DNA of 8,498 nt, taken from NCBI GenBank assembly GCA_947173865.1, contig CAMWGS010000076.1, forward strand, positions 1 through 8,498, read 5' to 3'. This stretch comes from an uncultured Ruminococcus sp. (GTDB lineage: Bacteria > Bacillota > Clostridia > Oscillospirales > Ruminococcaceae). The notes beneath the pieces are model-generated. The model worked only from the letters and a program-made list of their open reading frames with translations, had not been told where the DNA came from and did not search any database. The position numbers were made by a program, and so were the translations under genes. Positions 1-4,724 of the stretch are shown here, piece after piece (position 1 is the stretch's first letter; the number at the start of each line of letters is the position of its first letter).

Positions 1-458
1 GTACTGAGGAAAGCGACAGCACCCGAAACGTCGCCTGCGGTTATTATCGGAATGGCTGCAATTGCGGTTTTTTCAACTCCTTCGGCAGCAAAGAAGTTAT
101 TGCTTTCACCGTTAGGGCAGAAATATTGTCCCCGACTTTCCATAAGTTCTTCAAGCTGTCCTGTTACACGTCTTTCTGCAAACTCTTTTTTGGGTACACC
201 TGCCGTTGCAACAACGTGGTCTTTGTCGAATATGACAACAGGACAGCCGGCTATCTTGTACATTATGTCCGCAACGTATGTTGCGTTTTCACTCATTTCA
301 CTTATTGCCGAGTATTTCTTAAAAATAACTTCGCCGTCGCTGTTGGTATAAATTTCAAGAGGGTCTCCCTCACGTATACGCATAGTGCGTCTGATTTCCT
401 TTGGAATCACAACACGTCCAAGGTCGTCAATTCTTCTGACAATACCTGTAGCTTTCAT
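1..458 (-). CDS. spoVT: Stage V sporulation protein T, transcriptional regulator (partial, 3' end outside window)
   Basis: Read on the minus strand, 152 codons are open from an ATG at 458 to the window edge, so roughly the last 25-30 residues are missing. The protein begins MKATGIVRRIDDLGRVVIPK and continues EIRRTMRIREGDPLEIY, which is almost identical to the AbrB-type swapped-hairpin DNA-binding domain of Bacillus SpoVT (about residues 1-50). The rest (from about residue 56) fits the GAF-like C-terminal domain of that family and is much less conserved. SpoVT is known as a forespore DNA-binding regulator that tunes sigma-G-dependent genes late in sporulation. The start is supported by a GGAGG at 468-472, 9 bases from the ATG. 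The gene is divergent from the lipoprotein gene at 722 and has a sigma-G-like promoter candidate upstream. The family call is firm; a close AbrB/SpoVT paralogue is possible but less likely given the length and N-terminus. Confidence 0.93.
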   Translation of the reverse strand, partial: MKATGIVRRIDDLGRVVIPKEIRRTMRIREGDPLEIYTNSDGEVIFKKYSAISEMSENATYVADIMYKIAGCPVVIFDKDHVVATAGVPKKEFAERRVTGQLEELMESRGQYFCPNGESNNFFAAEGVEKTAIAAIPIITAGDVSGAVAFLS

Positions 459-500
459 ATATAATATCCTCCATGAATTATTTTAATTGGATTGTGAGAA

Positions 501-530
501 TATTATTTGCCGTATTTTTTCAAATATTCC
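501..530 (-). promoter_or_regulatory. Candidate sigma-G-type (forespore) promoter of spoVT
   Basis: On the minus strand, GGAATA (530-525) is followed after 17 bases by AATAATA (507-501). This resembles the sigma-G pattern of a G-A-A-T-A -35 box and a CAT(A/N)NTA -10 box about 17-18 bases apart. The start of transcription would lie near 494, leaving a leader of about 35 bases before the ribosome binding site. Bacillus spoVT is known to be sigma-G dependent, which makes the match meaningful, but the region is AT-rich and the -10 box lacks the usual leading C. Confidence 0.4.
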
Positions 531-543
531 TTTTTTGTCAGTG

Positions 544-558
544 ATGATTTTTAATCAT
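544..558. repeat. Perfect palindrome ATGATT-TTT-AATCAT in the divergent intergenic region
   Basis: Six-base arms with a 3-base spacer form an exact inverted repeat between spoVT and the lipoprotein gene. It lies about 50-64 bases upstream of the proposed spoVT start point and about 80 bases upstream of the -35 box of the other gene. It could be a regulator binding site. Its AT-richness means chance is also a fair explanation. Confidence 0.3.
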
Positions 559-639
559 TATATACTTGTGTAAAAATAGATAAAAAAAACTGATATAGTT
601 ATATTTTTTCTGAATATATCATGATTTTTTTATGAACTG

Positions 640-668
640 TTGAAATTGGTAAGTATATATGCTATAAT
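640..668 (+). promoter_or_regulatory. Sigma-A promoter with extended -10 for the acidic lipoprotein gene
   Basis: TTGAAA at 640-645 and TATAAT at 663-668 are separated by exactly 17 bases, and TG at 660-661 makes an extended -10 (TGCTATAAT). This is five of six at -35 and a perfect -10, so it is probably a strong housekeeping promoter. Transcription would start near 674-676, which coincides with the left arm of an inverted repeat and rules out translation starts upstream of it. Confidence 0.8.
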
Positions 669-673
669 AAACC

Positions 674-690
674 TTGTGCTTATTGCACAA
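674..690. repeat. Perfect dyad TTGTGC-N5-GCACAA at the transcription start
   Basis: Two 6-base arms with a 5-base spacer (TTATT) sit immediately downstream of the -10 box, at the predicted first transcribed bases. As DNA it could be a repressor operator covering the start site. As RNA it would give a small hairpin at the very 5' end of the transcript, a known way of stabilising mRNA in Gram-positive bacteria. The sequence alone does not distinguish the two. Confidence 0.5.
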
Positions 691-721
691 TATATATATA
701 TTAAGAAGAAAGGTGTACAAT

Positions 722-1570
722 ATGTCCATAAGAAAGAAATTTACAGCGATAGCGGTTGTAGCTTGTATGATGTCATTTGTTTCATGCGGTGAAGAACCTG
801 AAAGTTCATCATCAGATGAAGTTTCGTCGGTTGCAACTACTGCCGAATCAGTTACCGAAACTGAAACAGAATCTGAAATCGTTGAAGAAACAACGGAAGA
901 AGAAACCGAATCCGAAACAGAAGCAGAAACCGAAGAAGATGCAGAGTCTGAAGAAGATGAGCATATTCTTACAAATGCCGAACTGCTCAGCCTTATAAAC
1001 AATACTTTTGGTATGGTATCTGACGGGACTTTTGAATCTGATTTACAGATTGCTAAAGACTGGGATATAGTCGACGCAGACGTTGAAACAGACCCTGAAG
1101 CAGAAATTACAGCTGAATTTCTTGTTTCTGCGACAATGAGAGCAACAGGCATTGTAACAGGTGAAGTGTCTATGGAAGAAATTATAGACTGTGCGATTGA
1201 AAAAGGGGTTATAGAAAGTACTGACCTTTCAGCTATAGACCTCAGCAAAGCGGTTGACGTTGTAAATAATGCTTATTATGCGTGGACTCATCAGGATTTT
1301 GATACAGAAATAAATGTTGAGCTGGCAGACGGCGTTATTGACCTTAACGGTGTAGTAAGTGCCGATGAATGTGAAGTAGACGGCAACACAATAAAGCTTC
1401 CGTCAGAATTTGCGGAAAAAATTACAGCAGGTACAGTGTTCATTATTCCTGACGATACATTTGACGGTACTGCTTACAAGGCTGACGCTGTTACAGACAA
1501 CGGTGACGGTACTATAACAATAAATGCAAATCCCGCCGATTTTGAAGAAGTATACGGCTCTATCGGCTGA
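722..1570 (+). CDS. Acidic Glu/Thr-rich surface lipoprotein with two unassigned C-terminal modules
   Basis: This 282-residue protein has a lipoprotein signal: a basic start (MSIRKK), a hydrophobic core and FVSC with the candidate lipidated Cys at residue 22 (the -3 Phe is slightly atypical). Residues 24-80 form a Ser/Thr/Glu linker with almost no basic residues, probably a flexible spacer through the cell wall. Residues about 83-198 hold a helical stretch (ILTNAELLSLINNTFGM, then ITAEFLVSATMRATGI) whose layout recalls degenerate SLH-like repeats. Residues about 200-282 look like a compact beta domain with VDGNTIKLPSEFAEKITAG and DNGDGTITI. I have a vague memory of similar C-terminal modules in Clostridia surface proteins but cannot name a family. 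The start at 722 follows AGAAAGGTG (706-714); an in-frame TTG at 674 falls on the transcription start and is unlikely. It is monocistronic, with its own promoter and terminator. Confidence 0.85.
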   Translation: MSIRKKFTAIAVVACMMSFVSCGEEPESSSSDEVSSVATTAESVTETETESEIVEETTEEETESETEAETEEDAESEEDEHILTNAELLSLINNTFGMVSDGTFESDLQIAKDWDIVDADVETDPEAEITAEFLVSATMRATGIVTGEVSMEEIIDCAIEKGVIESTDLSAIDLSKAVDVVNNAYYAWTHQDFDTEINVELADGVIDLNGVVSADECEVDGNTIKLPSEFAEKITAGTVFIIPDDTFDGTAYKADAVTDNGDGTITINANPADFEEVYGSIG

Positions 1571-1586
1571 TTGACCTGATAACGAT

Positions 1587-1630
1587 AAAATCCGACATAA
1601 TGCTTTAAGCGATATGCCGGATTTTTTATT
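1587..1630 (+). terminator. Rho-independent terminator of the acidic lipoprotein gene
   Basis: AAATCCGACAT (1588-1598) pairs with ATGCCGGATTT (1614-1624) with a single A-C mismatch, and the stem runs into a T tract (1622-1627, continuing TATTTT). It begins 17 bases after the stop codon. The loop contains a further short GCTT/AAGC stem. Confidence 0.8.
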
Positions 1631-1659
1631 TTCACATATTTTATGATTAAATATTTTTA

Positions 1660-1678
1660 TTATGAAGTTTGTTCATAA
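1660..1678. repeat. Perfect dyad TTATGAA-N5-TTCATAA upstream of the muramidase promoter
   Basis: Seven-base arms with a 5-base spacer (GTTTG) end 7 bases before the -35 box of the GH25 gene. A related half-site, TTTTATGA, occurs at 1639-1646 and is the exact reverse complement of TCATAAAA at 1673-1680. The position just upstream of -35 suits an activator site; this is inference from symmetry and location only. Confidence 0.4.
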
Positions 1679-1685
1679 AAAACTG

Positions 1686-1714
1686 TTGACTATTTTTAAG
1701 AAATAGGGTATTAT
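1686..1714 (+). promoter_or_regulatory. Sigma-A promoter for the muramidase / ECF S-component operon
   Basis: TTGACT (1686-1691) and TATTAT (1709-1714) are 17 bases apart, each five of six to the sigma-A consensus. Transcription would start near 1721, giving a leader of about 57 bases. The spacer holds a dyad, CTATTT (1690-1695) and AAATAG (1701-1706), which could be an operator inside the promoter. Confidence 0.65.
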
Positions 1715-1757
1715 ATAAGTGTATGTAAAATTAAAATTATCGGACTCACTCTTGAAC

Positions 1758-1763
1758 AGGAGG
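1758..1763 (+). promoter_or_regulatory. Ribosome binding site with unusually long spacing
   Basis: A full AGGAGG lies 14 bases before the ATG at 1778, longer than the usual 5-9. No better in-frame start is present: the in-frame codons between are not ATG, GTG or TTG. The long spacing may lower translation of the muramidase. Confidence 0.6.
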
Positions 1764-1777
1764 ATAACCATTTAGCA

Positions 1778-2494
1778 ATGCCTGAAAAAAGAAAAATAAT
1801 ATGTGCCTTACTGGGTGCGTTCATGACGGGAATTTCTGCTGTAACGGCGTGTTATTTTTCGTCGGTGGAATTAAACAAATCAAAATATTCCGTATGGGGT
1901 GTTGACGTTTCAAACTATCAGGGGCTTATAGACTGGAAAAAACTGGATAATCAGGACGTTTCCTTTGCTTTTATAAAGGCAACGGAGGGAAGCGGTCATG
2001 TTGACGAATCGGTAAGGCGTAATCTTGAAAATGTTGCGGAAACCGATATAAAAGTATCGGCATACCATTTTTTCAGTTTTGACAGTGCGGGTGAAACTCA
2101 GGCAGCTAATTTTATTTCAGTTGTGGGAGCAGACGAAATTGATATGCCTCCGGTTGTGGACATTGAGTACTATGCGGACAAGAAACTGCATAAACCTGAT
2201 AAAGAAGACGCTGAAAAAATACTCCGTCCGCTTCTTGAACAGCTTGAGGAATATTATGGTGTAAAGCCTATAATTTATACTACTCTGCCTGTTTATTTCA
2301 GATATGTAAAAGAAAATTTCAGTGATTATCCGCTGTGGATTAGAAATGTAAATATTGAGCCTGATTTGATGGACTGGAAATTCTGGCAGTACTGCGACAA
2401 AGGTGAACTTTACGGCTATAATGGCGAGGAAAAATATATTGACCTTAATGTATATAATGGTACAATGGAGCAGTTTATTGCTGAATTTCCTTAA
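1778..2494 (+). CDS. GH25 family muramidase (lysozyme), probably lipid-anchored
   Basis: This 238-residue protein is a glycoside hydrolase of family 25, enzymes that cut the N-acetylmuramic acid to N-acetylglucosamine bond of peptidoglycan. The domain starts at WGVDVSNYQG (40-49) and fills the rest of the chain. The family's acidic residues are visible: D43, the D-x-E pair D128/E130 in VVDIEYY, and D222 in YIDLNVYNG, together with WQY at 203-205. The N-terminus has a basic start (MPEKRK), a hydrophobic core (7-22) and VTAC (22-25), a good lipobox, so the enzyme may be a lipoprotein; an uncleaved membrane anchor is the alternative. There is no separate wall-binding domain. This suggests an autolysin or wall-remodelling role rather than a phage endolysin, and no phage genes are nearby. 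The ECF S component follows 24 bases downstream. Confidence 0.92.
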   Translation: MPEKRKIICALLGAFMTGISAVTACYFSSVELNKSKYSVWGVDVSNYQGLIDWKKLDNQDVSFAFIKATEGSGHVDESVRRNLENVAETDIKVSAYHFFSFDSAGETQAANFISVVGADEIDMPPVVDIEYYADKKLHKPDKEDAEKILRPLLEQLEEYYGVKPIIYTTLPVYFRYVKENFSDYPLWIRNVNIEPDLMDWKFWQYCDKGELYGYNGEEKYIDLNVYNGTMEQFIAEFP

Positions 2495-2518
2495 ATTATA
2501 CAAAAAGAGGGTATTTTT

Positions 2519-3040
2519 ATGAAATCGACAAATGAAAAAGTACGTCTGCTTACGCTTACGGGGATATTAACTGCACTGACAACAGTTGCAACTATTGTTA
2601 TACAGATACCTACCCCTACAAAAGGTTATGTTAATCTGGGCGATGTGCTTGTGAATATTTCGGCGTGGATACTTGGCGGAACGTACGGAGCAGCAGCAGG
2701 TGGAATTGGTTCGGCTTTTGCGGACATTATAACGGGTTATGCCATTTATGCACCTGCAACACTTATTATAAAGGCTCTTATGGCGTGGGCGTGTTTTCAT
2801 GTACATGGTATATGTGCCAAAAAATTTGATTCAACTGCATCAAGAATAGTTTCGGTCATTGTTTCTGAAACTATAATGATAGTCGGTTATGACATTTTTA
2901 CGGGATTTATGTATCATTCCGTACAGTCTGCAATACTGGCAATTCCTGAATTTGCAATACAGGGCATTATGGGGGCGACTGTATCAGTAGTTTTATATGA
3001 ATGTATTCTGAAGCGTGTACCTGCTTTAAAACATAAATAA
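2519..3040 (+). CDS. ECF transporter S component (substrate-binding membrane subunit, substrate unknown)
   Basis: This 173-residue, very hydrophobic protein has about six membrane segments (roughly 10-30, 42-60, 60-76, 78-100, 108-130, 140-165). It carries the hallmark layout of S components of energy-coupling factor transporters: GYVNLGD after the first helix (36-42), then GTYGAAAGGIGSAFAD and GYAIYAPATLIIK. This matches the group often annotated as HmpT/PdxU-like, which take up small vitamin precursors such as hydroxymethylpyrimidine or pyridoxine; the substrate here cannot be fixed from sequence. It must work with a shared EcfA/EcfA'/EcfT module encoded elsewhere, since none is in the window. 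AAGAGGG (2505-2511) lies 7 bases before the ATG. It follows the muramidase closely and probably shares its transcript. I see no riboswitch upstream. Confidence 0.88.
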   Translation: MKSTNEKVRLLTLTGILTALTTVATIVIQIPTPTKGYVNLGDVLVNISAWILGGTYGAAAGGIGSAFADIITGYAIYAPATLIIKALMAWACFHVHGICAKKFDSTASRIVSVIVSETIMIVGYDIFTGFMYHSVQSAILAIPEFAIQGIMGATVSVVLYECILKRVPALKHK

Positions 3041-3086
3041 AATGTATATTGTGTCTGTCTGTGAGGACAGCAAAATAAATAAATAT

Positions 3087-3092
3087 AAGGAG
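3087..3092 (+). promoter_or_regulatory. Ribosome binding site that fixes the glucokinase start
   Basis: AAGGAG lies 11 bases before ATG at 3104. An upstream in-frame GTG at 3092 overlaps this site, so it is not a credible start; the ATG gives the usual M-x-Y-I-G-I-D-L-G-G-T-N beginning of ROK kinases. Confidence 0.75.
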
Positions 3093-3103
3093 TGTATTTT
3101 TTT

Positions 3104-4060
3104 ATGAAATACTACATCGGAATTGACCTCGGAGGAACAAACATCGTTGCTGGTGTTGTTGACGAGGAATATAACATCATTGCAAAGGCAAGCACAAAAA
3201 CAAACTGTCCCCGTCCTGAAAAGGAAATTGCTGACGATATGGCAAAAATGGCACTTCAGGCTGTAAAGAATGCAAATCTCAGCATTGACCGGATTGAATG
3301 GATTGGAATCGGTACTCCCGGTATCGCAAACAGTGCGACAGGTATTATTGAACGTGCAAGCAATCTTGGATTCAAGAATACACCTATGGTGAAATATATT
3401 CAGGAAACTATTGACAAACCTGTTTTCATTGAGAATGACGCAAATGCCGCCGCTTACGGTGAATACGTTGCAGGTGCTGCAAAGGGTGCTAAGAATGCCG
3501 TTTGTATTACACTCGGTACAGGCGTAGGCGGAGGAATTATCATTGACGGTAAAATTTACTCCGGTTCAAACTTCGCAGGTGCAGAAATCGGACACACTGT
3601 TGTGCAGGTTGACGGTGCTCAGTGTTCATGCGGAAGAAAGGGCTGTTTTGAGGCTTATTCGTCTGCAACAGGTCTTATCAGAATGACTAAGGAAGCTATG
3701 GCAGAATGTCCCGACAGCATCATGAACAAGATGGCTGAGGAAAAAGGAAAGGTTACTGCACGTACATCTTTCGATGCTATGAGAGCAGGGGACAATCCTG
3801 CTAAGGTTGTAGTTGACAAGTACATAAAGTATCTGGCAGCAGGTATCACAAATACAATAAATATTTTCCAGCCTGATATACTTTGTATCGGCGGTGGCGT
3901 ATGCAACGAAGGAGACCCGCTTCTTCTTCCTGTAAAGGAACTCGTAAAGAACGAAGTTTTCACACGTGATTCTGAAAAGAACGCAGAAATAGTAATTGCC
4001 AAGCTCGGCAACGATGCCGGTATTATCGGTGCTGCATTCCTCGGACGTGCAAACGCTTAA
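3104..4060 (+). CDS. glcK: ROK family glucokinase
   Basis: This 318-residue sugar kinase of the ROK family most likely phosphorylates glucose to glucose-6-phosphate with ATP in the cytoplasm. Visible motifs, in order: the phosphate-binding loop GIDLGGTN (6-13), IGTPGIANSATG (69-80), the catalytic Asp in ENDANAA (110-116, D112), LGTGVGGGI (137-145), AGAEIGH (159-165), and the zinc-binding CSCGRKGCFE (174-183) with C174, C176, C181 and H164. LGNDAGIIGAAFLG near the end is typical of Gram-positive glucokinases. The length is normal for the family. The gene has more C-ending codons than its neighbours, in keeping with a well-expressed housekeeping enzyme. I see no convincing promoter of its own in the 63 bases upstream, so it may be read from the muramidase promoter. 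A strong terminator follows. A ROK kinase for another hexose cannot be excluded. Confidence 0.93.
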   Translation: MKYYIGIDLGGTNIVAGVVDEEYNIIAKASTKTNCPRPEKEIADDMAKMALQAVKNANLSIDRIEWIGIGTPGIANSATGIIERASNLGFKNTPMVKYIQETIDKPVFIENDANAAAYGEYVAGAAKGAKNAVCITLGTGVGGGIIIDGKIYSGSNFAGAEIGHTVVQVDGAQCSCGRKGCFEAYSSATGLIRMTKEAMAECPDSIMNKMAEEKGKVTARTSFDAMRAGDNPAKVVVDKYIKYLAAGITNTINIFQPDILCIGGGVCNEGDPLLLPVKELVKNEVFTRDSEKNAEIVIAKLGNDAGIIGAAFLGRANA

Positions 4061-4074
4061 TTAAATAATATTTT

Positions 4075-4136
4075 TCGGCTGTATGTACAGTTTTCTCAAT
4101 GGAAATTTGTGCATACAGCCGATTTTTTTGTTTTTA
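4075..4136 (+). terminator. Strong rho-independent terminator after the glucokinase gene
   Basis: The 15-base arms at 4075-4089 and 4108-4122 pair perfectly apart from one G-T wobble, and the stem is followed by seven T at 4123-4129 and a further T run. It lies 14 bases after the stop codon and separates the glucokinase from the sigma-factor operon. Confidence 0.92.
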
Positions 4137-4161
4137 TGCAACAGATTCACGCTTTTCCGAC
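4137..4161 (+). promoter_or_regulatory. Candidate ECF-type promoter of the sigma-factor operon
   Basis: TGCAAC (4137-4142) followed 15 bases later by CGAC (4158-4161) resembles promoters read by ECF sigma factors, which have an AAC-containing -35 box and a CG-containing -10 box about 16 bases apart. ECF sigma genes commonly activate themselves, so such a site is expected here. No sigma-A promoter is evident between the terminator and the gene. The spacing is one base short, so this is tentative. Confidence 0.33.
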
Positions 4162-4171
4162 ACCTTATTCA

Positions 4172-4183
4172 TGAAACGTTTCA
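4172..4183. repeat. Perfect 12-bp palindrome TGAAACGTTTCA before the sigma-factor gene
   Basis: An uninterrupted 12-base palindrome lies 16 bases before the ATG and ends just ahead of the ribosome binding site. Its half, TGAAAC, equals the -35 consensus of several Bacillus ECF sigma factors, but no fitting -10 box is found in either direction. It may be an operator, or an mRNA structure near the ribosome binding site. Confidence 0.5.
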
Positions 4184-4199
4184 AAAAGAGGTGATACAT

Positions 4200-4709
4200 A
4201 TGAAAGATTTTTCCGAAGATGTTAAGCTTGCCAAAAAAGGAAGTACGGAAGCTTTTTCAAGACTGTATGAAACAGTGTACAAGGATTTGTATCATATAGC
4301 CCTTTACAGTCTGAGAAGTTCCCACGATGCAAGCGATGTGGTAAGTGATACGGTACTTGATGCGTACTGTTCAATAGATAAACTCCGAGAGCCTGAAAAA
4401 TTCAGGAGCTGGATTATGCGGATACTTTCCGCAAAGATAAAACGTAAACAAAAGGAGTATTTTAATACGACGGAAGAACTGAATGAAGATTTTCCCGAGA
4501 TAGATAACTTTGATTATGATTCAGTGGAGTTAAAGGAAGCACTGAATAAACTTGACAGTGAATCGAGACTTATGCTTTCAATGTCCGTACTCGGTGGATA
4601 TACAAGCGACGAGATTTCAGAAATATGCGAACTGAAGTCAGGTACTGTACGTTCAAGACTGTCAAGAATAAAGGAAAAACTGCGTCTTGAGCTTACGTCC
4701 GATATTTAG
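4200..4709 (+). CDS. ECF-type RNA polymerase sigma factor
   Basis: This 169-residue protein has the two-domain build of extracytoplasmic-function (group 4) sigma factors. Region 2 spans about residues 16-86, including EAFSRLYETVYKDLYHIALY, a DASDVVSDTVLDAY core-binding stretch and FRSWIMRIL, which with the following basic residues contacts the -10 box. An acidic linker (92-110) leads to region 4 (about 111-163), whose helix-turn-helix GYTSDEISEICELKSGTVRSR binds the -35 box. Regions 1 and 3 are absent, as expected. The start at 4200 follows GAGGTG (4188-4193) by 6 bases; an upstream in-frame ATG at 4083 lies inside the terminator and is not credible. The downstream gene, 15 bases away, encodes a membrane protein with a cytoplasmic N-terminus, the usual arrangement for a cognate anti-sigma factor. 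The target genes are unknown. Confidence 0.92.
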   Translation: MKDFSEDVKLAKKGSTEAFSRLYETVYKDLYHIALYSLRSSHDASDVVSDTVLDAYCSIDKLREPEKFRSWIMRILSAKIKRKQKEYFNTTEELNEDFPEIDNFDYDSVELKEALNKLDSESRLMLSMSVLGGYTSDEISEICELKSGTVRSRLSRIKEKLRLELTSDI

Positions 4710-4724
4710 AAAGGAGAGTTTTTT

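Noticed and set aside
591..621. Inverted repeat TGATATA-N17-TATATCA
   Set aside because: The arms are almost purely A/T in a very AT-rich leader and the spacer is long, so chance explains it.
619..1248. Open frame of 209 codons on the minus strand, Ser-rich
   Set aside because: It is the antisense shadow of the Glu-rich linker (GAA/GAAAC codons read backwards give Ser/Val runs), has no ribosome binding site and covers the promoter of the real gene.
1778..2494. Muramidase as a prophage endolysin
   Set aside because: There is no holin, tail or other phage gene nearby, and the protein has its own export signal and a housekeeping-type promoter.
3055..3070. Small hairpin CTGTC-N6-GACAG between the S component and glucokinase as a terminator or riboswitch
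   Set aside because: The stem is only 5 bases, no T tract follows, and the 63-base gap is too short for a known riboswitch class.
4083..4199. Upstream ATG extending the sigma factor by 39 residues
   Set aside because: The extension is encoded by the terminator hairpin and leader, and the ATG at 4200 has a proper ribosome binding site and the expected family N-terminus.
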